Shown here one piece after another: positions 1 through 8,783 of a stretch of 40,737 nt of DNA. The position numbers were made by a program, and so were the translations under genes. The notes below the pieces were generated by a model, which was given only the letters and a program-made list of their open reading frames with translations, had not been told where the DNA came from and made no database searches. The DNA is from an uncultured Opitutaceae bacterium (lineage in GTDB: Bacteria; Verrucomicrobiota; Verrucomicrobiae; Opitutales; Opitutaceae). Positions within the stretch are counted from its first letter, which is position 1; every line of letters begins with the position of its first letter. The stretch lies in the NCBI GenBank assembly GCA_946482625.1, contig CAMLSH010000001.1, forward strand, positions 1-40,737, read 5' to 3'.

Positions 1-2360
1 TCGCCGCCGAGCATCAGGTTCTTGATGCGGACGTTGGCAAAGGTGCCGCGGGTCATGATGCGGTCGTTGCCGCGGCGAGAGCCGTAGGAGTTGAAGTCCT
101 CGAAGCTGACGCCGTTCTCGATCAGGTATTTGCCGGCCGGAGACGTCTTCTTGATGGCACCAGCGGGCGAGATGTGGTCGGTCGTGACCGAGTCGCCAAA
201 GATGCCGAGCGCACGCGCGCCCTTGATCTCGGCGATGGTGCCCGGTTGCAGACCGAAGTCGGCGAAGAACGGCGGCTCCTGGATGTAGGTCGATTTCGGC
301 TCGAACGCGTACACGTTGCCCACGCTCGACGGGATCTCGTTCCACTTCGGGTTCTGCGCGGCGAAGTCGGTGTAGAGCGAACGGAAGACCTCGGGCTTGA
401 GCGCGGCCTGCATCTGGTCGCGAACTTCCTGGATCGTCGGCCAGATGTCCTTGAGGAAAACCGGGCCGTTTTTGCCCTGGCCGATCGCCTCGGTGGAGAG
501 GTCGATGTTTACCCGGCCGGCAAGCGCGAACGCGACGACCAGCGGCGGCGACATGAGGAAGTTGGCCTTGATGTTCTGGTGGACGCGCGCCTCGAAGTTG
601 CGGTTGCCCGAAAGGACGGAGGCGGCGACGAGATCGTTCTTCACGACAGCGTCTTCGATCGGGCCGGAGAGCGGGCCGGAGTTACCGATACAGGTCGTGC
701 AACCGTAACCGACAGTCTGGAAACCGAGCTGGTCGAGGTACGGCGTGAGGCCGGTCTTGTTGAGATAGTCGGTGACCACGCGCGAACCGGGCGCGAGGGA
801 GGATTTCACGACTGAGTTTGGCTTCAGGCCTTTTTCAACGGCCTTCTTCGCGAGAAGACCGGCGGCAAGCATGACAGACGGATTGGAGGTGTTCGTGCAG
901 CTCGTAATGGCGGCTATGAGCACGCTGCCGTGGCCGATGGTGGCAGACGGCGTATTCATCGTGACCTGCAACACGGTGTCGGGGGTCGGACGGTTGTTCG
1001 CCATTTCCAGCTCGGTGTGCGGGTTGGTGTCCTGTGCTTTCGATTTCGCGGACGAAGGAGGCTCCTGGCTGCCGCCGCCGGAGGCGAGGGCGACTTCTTC
1101 GGTACCGATATTTACGCGGCGCTCGAAGTCCTCGGCCTTTTTGCCAAAGCCGTTTTCGGTGACCGGCTTCGCGAAGGACGTGGTGAACTCATTCTTAAGA
1201 TTGCTCAGAACGATGCGATCCTGCGGGCGCTTCGGGCCGGCGACGCTCGGGACAACCGTGGCGAGATCGAGTTCGACGACTTGCGAGTAGTCGATCTGGC
1301 CTTTCTGCGGAATGCCCCAAAGGCCCTGCGCTTTGTAGTAAGCTTCGTACGTCTCGACGAGTTTCTCGTCGCGGCCGGTGGCGCGGAGGTAGTTGGTGCA
1401 CTCGGCGTCGATCGGGAAGAAGCCCATCGTCGCGCCGTACTCGGGCGCCATGTTTGCGATCGTGGCGCGGTCGACGAGCGGCAGCGCGGCGGCGCCGGGG
1501 CCGAAAAACTCGACGAATTTGCCCACGACCTTCGTCTTGCGCATGAGCTGGGTGACGGTCAGCGCGAGGTCGGTCGCGGTAACGCCTTCGCGGAGCGAGC
1601 CGGTCAGATGTACGCCGACGACGTCGGGCGTCAGGAAATACACGGGCTGGCCGAGCATGCCGGCTTCGGCCTCGATGCCGCCCACGCCCCAGCCGACGAT
1701 GCCGAGACCGTTGATCATCGTGGTATGCGAATCGGTGCCAACCAGCGTATCCGGATAATAAACACCGTTGGCGTCGCTGAGCACGCCCTTGGCGAGGTAC
1801 TCGAGATTCACCTGGTGGACGATGCCGATGCCGGGGGGAACGACCTTGAACGTGTCGAAGGCCTGCATGCCCCACTTGAGGAATTGGTAACGCTCGCGGT
1901 TGCGCGAGAATTCGAGCTCCAGATTTTTTTGGAACGCATCCGAGGTGCCCGCGAAATCCACCTGTACGGAGTGGTCAACCACCAGATCGACCGGCACGAG
2001 CGGCTCGATGATCTTCGGGTTCTTGCCCAGCTTCGTGACCGCCGAGCGCATGGCGGCGAGATCCACGAGGAGCGGCACGCCCGTGAAATCCTGCAACACG
2101 ATGCGCGCGACGACGAAGGGGATTTCCTCGGTGCGCGGTGAGGTCGCGCCCCAGCTGGCGAGCTCGCGCACAGCCTGCTCGGAAACGCGTTTGCCGTCGC
2201 AGTTGCGCAACAGCGATTCCAGCACGAGCCGGATCGAAACCGGCAGGCGGGAAACGTTGCCGATACCGGCCTTTTCAAGCGCGGGCAGCGAATACAGTTG
2301 GTGCGTGGCTCCGGCGGCCGTGAAGGTCTGGAGCGTGTTGAAGGGATTCGGGAGGCTCAT
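1..2360 (-). CDS. acnA: Aconitate hydratase A, C-terminus cut off by the window edge
   Basis: Interconverts citrate and isocitrate in the TCA cycle with a [4Fe-4S] cluster; cytoplasmic. The frame read leftward from ATG at 2360 stays open to base 1, about 786 codons of an expected 890-900, so roughly the last 100 residues are missing. Visible aconitase motifs are DSHTTMING near residue 210, [13 protein letters not shown] near 487 (first cluster cysteine), [14 protein letters not shown] near 553 (the other two cluster cysteines), [14 protein letters not shown] near 725 and SYGSRRGND near 760. A Ser/Gly/Pro/Gln-rich segment of about 35 residues (about 425-460) lies just before the SCTN motif, where compact AcnA proteins have a shorter linker. 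No Shine-Dalgarno site is visible before the start. The gene lies 74 bases downstream of the peroxiredoxin on the same strand and may be read with it. Confidence 0.96.
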   Translation of the reverse strand, partial: MSLPNPFNTLQTFTAAGATHQLYSLPALEKAGIGNVSRLPVSIRLVLESLLRNCDGKRVSEQAVRELASWGATSPRTEEIPFVVARIVLQDFTGVPLLVDLAAMRSAVTKLGKNPKIIEPLVPVDLVVDHSVQVDFAGTSDAFQKNLELEFSRNRERYQFLKWGMQAFDTFKVVPPGIGIVHQVNLEYLAKGVLSDANGVYYPDTLVGTDSHTTMINGLGIVGWGVGGIEAEAGMLGQPVYFLTPDVVGVHLTGSLREGVTATDLALTVTQLMRKTKVVGKFVEFFGPGAAALPLVDRATIANMAPEYGATMGFFPIDAECTNYLRATGRDEKLVETYEAYYKAQGLWGIPQKGQIDYSQVVELDLATVVPSVAGPKRPQDRIVLSNLKNEFTTSFAKPVTENGFGKKAEDFERRVNIGTEEVALASGGGSQEPPSSAKSKAQDTNPHTELEMANNRPTPDTVLQVTMNTPSATIGHGSVLIAAITSCTNTSNPSVMLAAGLLAKKAVEKGLKPNSVVKSSLAPGSRVVTDYLNKTGLTPYLDQLGFQTVGYGCTTCIGNSGPLSGPIEDAVVKNDLVAASVLSGNRNFEARVHQNIKANFLMSPPLVVAFALAGRVNIDLSTEAIGQGKNGPVFLKDIWPTIQEVRDQMQAALKPEVFRSLYTDFAAQNPKWNEIPSSVGNVYAFEPKSTYIQEPPFFADFGLQPGTIAEIKGARALGIFGDSVTTDHISPAGAIKKTSPAGKYLIENGVSFEDFNSYGSRRGNDRIMTRGTFANVRIKNLMLGG

Positions 2361-2434
2361 CGAGGAAATGGTTGAAAACACTGACAGACACCGTCGCCGG
2401 CGCCGCCAGTGCGGCCCGTCGTTGACAGTATTAA

Positions 2435-2905
2435 TTAAGCGAGCGCGGCCTGAACGGCGGCGAAATTGGGGAGATCTTTCGGTGTAGCGGTCTGCTCCGC
2501 GTATTTTACGACGCCGTCCTTACCGATGACAAAAGCAGCGCGAGCCGAGGTGTCGCCAATGCCGGCGAGCCCCGGGAAAAGGACGCCGTACGCCTTGGTG
2601 GTCTCTTTGTTCAAGTCGCTGACGATGGTCAGCTTGATCTTGTTAGCGGTGGCCCAGGCTTCTTGCGCAAACGGGCTGTCCACACTGATCGCGATCACGT
2701 CGGCGCCGAGTTTTTCATAAGCGCCCAAACCCGCCGTCATATCGCACATCTCCTGGGTGCAGACGCCGGTGAACGCCAAGGGGAAGAACAGCAGCACGGT
2801 CGGCTTCTTGCCGAAATTGTCGCTCAGTTTGACGTCTTTAAGACCGTCCGCGGTCTTCGATTTGAGGGTGAAATCCGGGGCTTTGGAACCGACTGCGATG
2901 GGCAT
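2435..2905 (-). CDS. Peroxiredoxin, AhpE/Prx5-like
   Basis: A 156-residue thiol peroxidase that would reduce hydrogen peroxide or organic peroxides in the cytoplasm. The active-site motif P42-x3-T46-x2-C49 sits in [11 protein letters not shown], typical of AhpE/AhpC-TSA peroxiredoxins. C54, five residues later, is a candidate resolving cysteine, and the family arginine lies in [10 protein letters not shown] chose the start [14 protein letters not shown] because the thioredoxin-fold strand follows directly. A longer in-frame start at 3013 would add 36 residues without family character. No Shine-Dalgarno site is obvious. The aconitase gene follows after 74 bases; co-transcription of a peroxidase with an oxidant-sensitive Fe-S enzyme makes sense but is inferred. 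Confidence 0.92.
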   Translation of the reverse strand: MPIAVGSKAPDFTLKSKTADGLKDVKLSDNFGKKPTVLLFFPLAFTGVCTQEMCDMTAGLGAYEKLGADVIAISVDSPFAQEAWATANKIKLTIVSDLNKETTKAYGVLFPGLAGIGDTSARAAFVIGKDGVVKYAEQTATPKDLPNFAAVQAALA

Positions 2906-3208
2906 GATGTGTGTGACTGAGTTAGTGGGATTCCGGCAGACGCACAGGACGCGCCGGGAAAGACCGCGAGAGATAGAGGCGCGCGCCGGGGTTAGACAAA
3001 CCGAATTTCCCACTAGAAGACGCGGTTAAAAAAACACCCCTGCTTCTATTAAATCCGTTCACAGGCACAGATGCGCGGCGCCCCGCGTCGCCGAGCACTG
3101 GCGCGTCTGAAACGAAAGCGCCGGTCCCGTCGGACGCGCGCGCGGCGCATGTTCTTCCTTTTCGCGTCCTTGACCCTCCCCGGCCCGGCCCGCTTTCCTC
3201 GCCCCTCC
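2906..3208. other. Divergent intergenic region, peroxiredoxin / tyrS
   Basis: About 300 bases between the divergent starts of the peroxiredoxin (minus) and tyrS (plus). Both promoters must lie here. I see an A/T-richer patch near 3025-3060 but no convincing -35/-10 pair, and no gene. The tyrS frame stays open back to 3071, but the upstream codons are almost all Arg/Ala/Pro and are not conserved synthetase sequence. Confidence 0.6.
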
Positions 3209-4495
3209 ATGAACCTCATCGACGACCTGAAATGGCGCGGCCTCCTCGCCGATTGCACCGACCTCGCCGGCCTCGGCGAACGCCTCGCAACCGGAAAGCC
3301 CCTCACGGTCTATTGCGGCTTCGATCCCACCGGCGACTCCCTCCACGTCGGCCATCTCATGGGCCAGCTCACCCTCGCCCGCTTTCAACGCGCCGGCCAC
3401 CACGTCATCGCGCTCGCCGGTGGCGCCACCGGCATGGTCGGCGATCCCTCCGGCCGCTCCTCCGAGCGCAATCTCCTCACCCGCGAACAACTCGCCCACA
3501 ACATCGCCTGCATCAAGGCCCAGCTCTCCCGCCTCCTCGACTTCACCGCCGCTGCCAACCCCGCGCGCCTCGTCGACAACGCCGACTGGATCGCCCCGTT
3601 CAGCTTCCTCGATTTCCTCCGCGACGTCGGAAAATATTTCTCCCTCAACGTCATGCTCGCTAAGGACTCCGTGAAGTCCCGCATGGAAGGCGACGCCGGC
3701 ATCAGCTACACCGAATTCAGTTACCAACTACTGCAGGCCTACGACTTCCTGCACCTCCGCCAGACTTTCGACTGCGAACTCCAGATCGGCGGCTCCGACC
3801 AGTGGGGCAACCTCACCGCCGGCACCGATCTCATCCGCAAAAAACTCGGTCACGACACCACCGCCTGGGGCTGGACCTTCCCGCTCATCACCAAGAGCGA
3901 CGGCACCAAGTTCGGAAAAACCGCCGGCGGCGCCGTCTGGCTCGATGCCACCCGCACAAGCCCGTACAAACTCTACCAGTTCTTCGTGAACACCGAGGAC
4001 GCCAAGATCAGCGAATACCTCCGCAAGTTCACCTTCCTCACGCGCGAAGAAATCGAGCCGCTCGAAGCCGCCCACGCCGCCAACCCGGGCGCGCGCGAAG
4101 CCCACAAAGCCCTCGCCCGCGAAGTCACCAAACTCGTCCACGGCGAAGCCGCCCTCGAAGCCGCGCTCAAGGCCAGCAACATCCTCTTCGGTGCTGAAAT
4201 CGGGGATACGAGCGAAGAAACCTTCAATGACGTCGTTGGCGAAATCCCCACGAAGTCCCTCGAGCGCGCCAAGCTCGACGCCCCCGGCGCGCCGCTCACC
4301 GAACTCCTCGTCCACAGCGGACTGGCTCCCTCAAAAGGCCAGGCCCGCAAAGACATCGAAGGCGGCGGCATCTACGTGAACAACGTGAAGTCCCCCGACA
4401 TCGCCCGCGCGATCACGACCGCCGATCTGCTCTTCGGCAAACACCTCCTCCTCCGCAAAGGCAAACGCAGCTACGCGGTGCTGACGGTGGCGTGA
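3209..4495 (+). CDS. tyrS: Tyrosyl-tRNA synthetase
   Basis: Charges tRNA-Tyr with tyrosine; class I aminoacyl-tRNA synthetase, cytoplasmic. The product is 428 residues, normal for bacterial TyrS. The HIGH-type motif is HVGH in GFDPTGDSLHVGHLMG (about residues 36-51), the KMSKS-type loop is KFGKT (about 236-240), and a C-terminal S4-like RNA-binding domain (about 365-428) includes SKGQARKDIEGGGIYVN. The start MNLIDDLKWRG at 3209 is chosen because it matches where TyrS proteins begin; the in-frame stretch back to 3071 is low-complexity. The CREST membrane protein starts 13 bases after the stop, so the two are probably co-transcribed. Confidence 0.96.
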   Translation: MNLIDDLKWRGLLADCTDLAGLGERLATGKPLTVYCGFDPTGDSLHVGHLMGQLTLARFQRAGHHVIALAGGATGMVGDPSGRSSERNLLTREQLAHNIACIKAQLSRLLDFTAAANPARLVDNADWIAPFSFLDFLRDVGKYFSLNVMLAKDSVKSRMEGDAGISYTEFSYQLLQAYDFLHLRQTFDCELQIGGSDQWGNLTAGTDLIRKKLGHDTTAWGWTFPLITKSDGTKFGKTAGGAVWLDATRTSPYKLYQFFVNTEDAKISEYLRKFTFLTREEIEPLEAAHAANPGAREAHKALAREVTKLVHGEAALEAALKASNILFGAEIGDTSEETFNDVVGEIPTKSLERAKLDAPGAPLTELLVHSGLAPSKGQARKDIEGGGIYVNNVKSPDIARAITTADLLFGKHLLLRKGKRSYAVLTVA

Positions 4496-4508
4496 GGACA
4501 ATCCGGCG

Positions 4509-5324
4509 ATGATCCGGATTTTCGCACTCACGACGGCGTTGGTACTGATCCTGATCGGCGTCCTGGCCCTGATCGGAAGTCCCGACCGCTGGCCCAGTCC
4601 TGAAAATCCGCCCAGACAAGGCGAAGCTCTCACGCTCCATTCGCTTTCTTCCGCGAACCCGACTCACGCACCTTACGCGCTGAAGCGATTAGTTCGGGAG
4701 CCACAGAATACCTGGTCGAACATCACCTTCGTGTTCGGCGGAGCGCTCCTTCTCTTTCGCTCGAAAACACGCACTGCTCAGACGGTGGGGATCGCACTCC
4801 TTTCCGTCGGGATAGGGAGTTTTCTGTATCACGCTTCGGCGTCCCGCACGCTTCGACATCTCGATGTCGCCGGCATGTATTGGCTGTATGTCGCAGCAGC
4901 CGGGCTCTCGATAAATGCAGTTTCGAATAATTTTCGGCAGAGCGCAGAGCGGCATTGGGGCGCCTTCCTCGCTCTAACCTTCACCGCTGGCATCGCGCTG
5001 GCAGTCAGTCGCAACGTCGTACTTTTTGGAGCCAAACCATTTTCGTTAAGCATCGCCACGGCGGCCGCCGCCACCGTCATGATCGTCGCTCTCTGCGTGG
5101 TGCTGATGCGACTCCGAACACGCGCGGTTTTGATACAAATAATCGCGAGTCTCGGGTTCTTCGCTATCGCCGTGGCCTGCCAAGTCGGTGATCGCCCGGG
5201 AAACTGGTTGTGCAATCCCGAATCCGTCATTCAAGCACACGCACTCTGGCACATTTTCTCTGCGATGGCGTTCGTTCTCGCGGCACGGGTTCTCGATCAA
5301 GGCGGTCTTCGATCAACGCCCTGA
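4509..5324 (+). CDS. Ceramidase-like (CREST superfamily) membrane protein
   Basis: A polytopic inner-membrane protein of 271 residues with about seven hydrophobic segments. It carries the spaced residues of the CREST superfamily (alkaline ceramidases, PAQR receptors, Per1): E64-x5-S70-N71 in EPQNTWSNITF, S104-x3-H108 in GSFLYHAS, D119 in RHLDVAG, and H244-x3-H248 in QAHALWHIF. In alkaline ceramidases the Ser, Asp and three His residues form a zinc-dependent hydrolase centre, so a hydrolase acting on lipid amides is plausible. The substrate cannot be read from the sequence. The gene is 13 bases after tyrS and convergent with the Fur-family gene. Confidence 0.72.
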   Translation: MIRIFALTTALVLILIGVLALIGSPDRWPSPENPPRQGEALTLHSLSSANPTHAPYALKRLVREPQNTWSNITFVFGGALLLFRSKTRTAQTVGIALLSVGIGSFLYHASASRTLRHLDVAGMYWLYVAAAGLSINAVSNNFRQSAERHWGAFLALTFTAGIALAVSRNVVLFGAKPFSLSIATAAAATVMIVALCVVLMRLRTRAVLIQIIASLGFFAIAVACQVGDRPGNWLCNPESVIQAHALWHIFSAMAFVLAARVLDQGGLRSTP

Positions 5325-5375
5325 CGCCGCGCAACAAAAGACCGGCATGCTTTTGGGCAGCCCGAATTCCCAAGG

Positions 5376-5864
5376 TCACTCTCGCCGCTTCCGCCGCTCG
5401 CAAACTCCGTGTTTGCGCAGCTCTTCGCACGACGCCTCGATGCGCAGATTCATTTTGCTCGGAAGAAAGCCCTGCTGCTTCGCCAAAAATCCTTCGCGTA
5501 AGGGCAGGCATTCGTCGGCGATCGGCACCACCTGCTCGCAGTCCGTGCAAATGATGTTGGTCATGCCTCCGCCCGGCGCCGTCGTCAGCGTGTAACAGCG
5601 ATTGTCACGCGCTCCCGGCGCTTCGCGGAGCAAGCCCGCTTCCACCAGACTCCCCAGCGTACGATAGACCGACGCGTAGGAAATCAGCCGATCCACTTTG
5701 CGGGCATGCGCGAGCAACTCCTCCGCGGTGAAGGGCGCCTCCTCCTCAGCGATCACACGACAAAGAACATCGCGCACCTGCGTGCGGCGACTGCCGAGCT
5801 TCTGCCAGTGCGCCTGCGCTGCCTGGCAAAACGCCTCAACCTGCTCTGAATTCCGGACGGACAT
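5376..5864 (-). CDS. Fur-family transcriptional regulator, atypical metal site
   Basis: A 162-residue protein with the Fur layout: N-terminal winged helix (about 25-90, including the recognition region SYASVYRTLGSLVEAGLL) and a C-terminal dimerisation domain starting at C106-x2-C109. The second structural cysteine pair is irregular: C146 and C155 are eight residues apart and C155 is followed by ERR. The histidine-rich stretch that normally precedes the first CxxC and binds the regulatory metal is replaced by APGGGMTN (96-103), so its signal may not be Fe(II). I prefer ATG at 5864, with GGACGGA just upstream; a GTG at 5879 abutting the stop of the upstream gene is also possible. It is translationally close to the unknown gene at 5880 and probably co-transcribed. 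Confidence 0.85.
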   Translation of the reverse strand: MSVRNSEQVEAFCQAAQAHWQKLGSRRTQVRDVLCRVIAEEEAPFTAEELLAHARKVDRLISYASVYRTLGSLVEAGLLREAPGARDNRCYTLTTAPGGGMTNIICTDCEQVVPIADECLPLREGFLAKQQGFLPSKMNLRIEASCEELRKHGVCERRKRRE

Positions 5865-5879
5865 CGCGTATCCGTCCAC

Positions 5880-6278
5880 TCACGCCGCTTTCGCCGCGCT
5901 GTCCCGATAGCGAAACACGATGTTGATCCGCGCGGAATCGTAGAGGCGGTTGTCGCGAAATTCTTCCATCACCGAGTGACAATAACTCTCCAAGTCGTCC
6001 GATTCCTCCAACCGCAGCGGCAACGTCTCCAACACCCGCGCCTCCGCATCCTGCGCCACGATTTCGATGTGATTTTCCAGCCAGTTCCGCAGCGGGCAAA
6101 GCCGCGCGATCGCCGCTTCCGCCGCCGCCTGGTGGAGCGCGAAATAGCATCGCACACACCGCCCGGGTTTCGTCCCGGTCTGAGCGCACTCGCGCAGATC
6201 CAACAACGTGTCCGCCTGCCGCCGAAACGGCTGGGCCAATACCGCTAACACAGGATCGATGGCTGCGCTCAAAGACAT
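5880..6278 (-). CDS. Hypothetical protein in operon with the Fur-family regulator
   Basis: A 132-residue soluble protein that I do not recognise. It has a CVRC pair near residues 41-44, a further cysteine in RLCPLRNW, and an acidic C-terminal half ending in a strand-like INIVFRYRD. There is no signal peptide or membrane segment. Its stop abuts a possible GTG start of the Fur-family gene, so the two form a tight pair, and a 7-1-7 dyad resembling a Fur-family operator lies 20 bases before its start. A role linked to that regulator's signal is likely but inferred. Confidence 0.7.
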   Translation of the reverse strand: MSLSAAIDPVLAVLAQPFRRQADTLLDLRECAQTGTKPGRCVRCYFALHQAAAEAAIARLCPLRNWLENHIEIVAQDAEARVLETLPLRLEESDDLESYCHSVMEEFRDNRLYDSARINIVFRYRDSAAKAA

Positions 6279-6297
6279 GCGCCGAAGCCTGTGATGC

Positions 6298-6312
6298 TGA
6301 GACTCAGACTCA
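6298..6312. promoter_or_regulatory. Fur-family-like 7-1-7 operator
   Basis: TGAGACT-C-AGACTCA is an inverted repeat of two 7-base half-sites around one central base, with one mismatch. This is the geometry of Fur-family boxes (TGATAAT-N-ATTATCA and TGAGAAT-type variants). It ends 20 bases upstream of the start at 6278, well placed for autoregulation of the unknown gene plus Fur-family gene pair. The assignment rests on pattern and position only. Confidence 0.45.
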
Positions 6313-6330
6313 ACTTCAAACTAAAGCAAA

Positions 6331-6354
6331 GACGGAAGCCCTTGGACTTCCGTC
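6331..6354 (-). terminator. Terminator of the 67-residue cysteine protein
   Basis: A perfect 8-bp stem (GACGGAAG / CTTCCGTC) with an 8-base loop. Read on the minus strand it is followed by TTTGCTTTAG, a moderate U tract. It lies 65 bases beyond the stop of the gene at 6419-6622. Confidence 0.6.
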
Positions 6355-6418
6355 AGAAAGAGCAGGTTTCACCCGCTCCGTGTCGGCCCGTTCAGAGGCC
6401 TTGTCTCTCCGCACCGCC

Positions 6419-6622
6419 TCAGTTTTTAGCGGAGTAATCGCCGCACCAATCGGCCGCCTTGGTCGCCGGGAAACGCGACTCGAACTTCACGTCACTATCG
6501 ACCGTGAACGCGATCGTCTGCGGCGCGTGACGACGGCACTCACCGTCGGCGGCGGTCGACTTCGCTTGTTTCCAATAAGTGCAGGATTCGCAGGCAACGG
6601 CTTTCGTGAGGATCGTGGTCAT
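6419..6622 (-). CDS. Small cysteine-rich protein, probably metal-binding
   Basis: A 67-residue protein with C11-x2-C14, then C29-x2-H32 in GECRRHAP, and W59-C60-G61-D62 near the end. This pattern of CxxC, a Cys-Arg-Arg block and a terminal WCG recurs, as far as I recall, in small uncharacterised bacterial proteins, and the four cysteines could hold Zn or an Fe-S centre. The start is set at MTTILTKAVACESC; the frame runs open to 6814, but the upstream part is Arg-rich and unlike this protein. It is monocistronic, with a terminator just after it. Confidence 0.7.
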   Translation of the reverse strand: MTTILTKAVACESCTYWKQAKSTAADGECRRHAPQTIAFTVDSDVKFESRFPATKAADWCGDYSAKN

Positions 6623-6947
6623 AATAACACGGGTGGTTGAGGGTTGTGTGCGCCGAACCTCGCACAACTCCGCGATTCCACAACGGCCAACCCCAGCCTC
6701 CCGCTTCTTGTGGCTGAAATTCAGTCGCAACAACCCGCGTCCGCCGGCCCTCGGCTCATCATCCGTGTCACCGAATCTTGGATGCACGCACGGCCTCCGA
6801 ATCGCCCGCATCACCAGGCCACCCTCTTAAGTCGCTTTATTCCCGGAAGCGCACGCCTCACGCGCGAGCTTCCCGGAACTCGTCACTTCACCGTCTTCTC
6901 ATCCCGGCCGAAACAATCGTCACGATGCCGTTACCCGCCTTCATTCA
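6623..6947. other. Intergenic region without a supported gene
   Basis: About 325 bases between the NADH dehydrogenase stop and the small cysteine protein. It should hold the promoter of the latter. At 6840-6878 there is an 11-bp inverted repeat with one mismatch (TTCCCGGAAGC ... GCTTCCCGGAA) around 17 bases; it has no U tract on either side, so I do not call it a terminator. Open frames here have no coding character. Confidence 0.55.
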
Positions 6948-8273
6948 TCAGATGCCTTTCGCCGACGGCGGTGCGGTGGTTGGTGTCGGCGCTTCCGTTT
7001 TCAACTCCGGGATCAGCGCCCTGCCGCCGAGCCCTGTGATGATCCGCGCACCGCGTTGCCAGCTGATGTAGGCCCACGCCCATTGCAGGAAAATGATCAG
7101 GCGATTGCGCAACCCGATCAGGAAAAACAAATGCACGGTCAGCCACATCACCCACGCAAACCAGCCGTTGATCCGCAGATTTTTCACCTGCGCCACCGCC
7201 GCGCTCCGCCCGATCGTCGCCATGCTACCTTTGTCGTTATACACGAAAGGCGCGCGCGGCTTCCCCTCCAGATCCGCACGAATCTGCCGCGCGATGTGCT
7301 TGCCCATCTGGTTCGCCGCCGGCGCCACGCCCGGCACGCGCACGCCTTTCGCATCGGTCAACGCCACCAGATCGCCCGCCGCGAACATCTCCTCATGCCC
7401 CGGCACGCTCAAGTCGGGCGCCACCTGCACGCGCCCGCCGCGATCCAGCGGGACACCCGGGATTGTTTTCAACACCGGACTGCCTTCAACGCCCGCCGCC
7501 CACAAGATCACCGACGCCTCCATGCGCTGATCGCCCGCTATCACAAACCCCTCCCCCACGTCTTTCACCGGCGCGTTCACATGCACCGTGACGCCCATGC
7601 GCTCCAGCCGCCGCTTCGTGTATTCAGATTGTTGTTCCGAAAACATCAGCAGCAGCCGCGGCGCCGCCTCCACCAGATGCACGCGCGCGCGCGTTGGATC
7701 GATGCGGCGAAAATCGTCCACCAACACCCGCCGTGCCAGCTCCGCCAGCGCACCAGCCATCTCCACACCCGTCGGCCCGCCGCCGACGATAACAAAGCTC
7801 AACAACCGTTCCCGCTCCGCCTCGTCCCGCGTCGTCTCTGCGCGCTCGAAGGCCAGCAACATCTGCCGCCTCAGCGCGGTCGCTTCATCGAGCGTCTTCA
7901 AACCCGGCGCATGTTTCTCCCACTCGTTGTGTCCAAAATACCCCGTGCGCGCACCGAGCGCGATCACCAGATAGTCGTAGGTCAAAATCCCATCCGCCGT
8001 TTCGACCCGCCGCGCCGCCCCGTCGATCGCGCGCACCTCCGTCATGAGTGTCGTGACGTTTTCCTGATCGTGCAAAATATGGCGCAACGGCTGGGCGATA
8101 TCCGGCGCCGCCAGCCCCGCCGTCGCCACTTGATACAGCAGCGGCTGGAAAAGATGATGATTCTGCCGGTCCACCAGCGTGATTCGCACCCGCGGATCGT
8201 CGAGCTCACGGCACACACTCAGCCCTGCGAAACCTCCGCCTAAAACGAGAACGTGCTTTTGTGGCTGATTCAT
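6948..8273 (-). CDS. ndh: Type II NADH dehydrogenase (NDH-2)
   Basis: A single-subunit, non-proton-pumping NADH:quinone oxidoreductase of 441 residues, peripheral on the inner membrane. Two nucleotide-binding motifs are visible: VLVLGGGFAGLSV (about 8-20, FAD) and FVIVGGGPTGVEMAG (about 160-174, NADH). FAAGDLVAL (about 294-302) contacts FAD near the isoalloxazine. The C-terminal part has two hydrophobic or amphipathic helices, typical of NDH-2 membrane attachment. A strong GGGAGGTG ribosome site precedes ATG 8273. It lies 177 bases downstream of the DUF3325 gene on the same strand, so it may be an extension of the iron operon or have its own promoter. A link to siderophore reduction through the quinone pool is only suggested by position. 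Confidence 0.93.
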   Translation of the reverse strand: MNQPQKHVLVLGGGFAGLSVCRELDDPRVRITLVDRQNHHLFQPLLYQVATAGLAAPDIAQPLRHILHDQENVTTLMTEVRAIDGAARRVETADGILTYDYLVIALGARTGYFGHNEWEKHAPGLKTLDEATALRRQMLLAFERAETTRDEAERERLLSFVIVGGGPTGVEMAGALAELARRVLVDDFRRIDPTRARVHLVEAAPRLLLMFSEQQSEYTKRRLERMGVTVHVNAPVKDVGEGFVIAGDQRMEASVILWAAGVEGSPVLKTIPGVPLDRGGRVQVAPDLSVPGHEEMFAAGDLVALTDAKGVRVPGVAPAANQMGKHIARQIRADLEGKPRAPFVYNDKGSMATIGRSAAVAQVKNLRINGWFAWVMWLTVHLFFLIGLRNRLIIFLQWAWAYISWQRGARIITGLGGRALIPELKTEAPTPTTAPPSAKGI

Positions 8274-8277
8274 AAAA

Positions 8278-8285
8278 CACCTCCC
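8278..8285 (-). promoter_or_regulatory. Strong ribosome binding site of ndh
   Basis: On the minus strand GGGAGGTG sits four bases before ATG 8273. It is one of the few clear Shine-Dalgarno sequences in the window and fixes this start. Confidence 0.8.
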
Positions 8286-8450
8286 GCACGAACGGCCTGT
8301 GCGCGATCGCGCCGTGGCGTTTCCTTCAAGTCTCGAGCCGGGTCGGTCATTGAATTCATCGCTCTCACCAAAACCGCTTCCCCGCGCCGCGCAAACGATC
8401 CGCCGTCCGATTCAACCCGACCGCGCCATCGGAGTAGCTCCGGACATATG

Positions 8451-8780
8451 CTAGCACACCCAAGCCAACAACCCACTCGCCGTAGTCAGCGTCACCACCG
8501 CCAACAGCGGCAACACCCGCGGCCGATAGGTGAGCACCAACGTCACCGCAAAGCCCGTCACCGCGAGCGACGCGATGCCATACGTGATGCCGATCGTCCA
8601 CCCGTGTCGCCAGCCTTCCACTACAAACAACCCCGCGACAACCAACCAGCCCGCCGCCCGAAACAGCCGTCGCCGCTCGTGCGAAATGTCACGGCCAAAG
8701 CCTGCCCTCGCGTGCGCCGGCATCGCCAGCGCGAGTGCCGCCAATGCCGCGAAACCCAAAAACAAGATCGAGAGAGTCAT
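8451..8780 (-). CDS. DUF3325-like small membrane protein
   Basis: A 109-residue inner-membrane protein with three or four hydrophobic segments. The layout (LALAMPAHARA early, RRLFRAAGWLVVAG in the middle, VLTYRPRVLPLLAV late) matches my recollection of the DUF3325 family, which accompanies PepSY and DUF3649 proteins downstream of siderophore receptors in proteobacteria. Its start lies three bases after the PepSY stop, and a GGAGG in the last codons of PepSY serves as its ribosome site, so the genes are translationally coupled. Its biochemical role is unknown; a helper subunit of the PepSY reductase is a reasonable guess. Confidence 0.75.
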   Translation of the reverse strand: MTLSILFLGFAALAALALAMPAHARAGFGRDISHERRRLFRAAGWLVVAGLFVVEGWRHGWTIGITYGIASLAVTGFAVTLVLTYRPRVLPLLAVVTLTTASGLLAWVC

Positions 8781-8783
8781 CGT

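Noticed and set aside
930..2141. 403-codon plus-strand frame
   Set aside because: Opposite aconitase, whose frame carries all family motifs.
8301..8312. GCGCGATCGCGC palindrome as a regulatory site
   Set aside because: A single GC-rich palindrome of a kind expected by chance at this composition; no second copy nearby.
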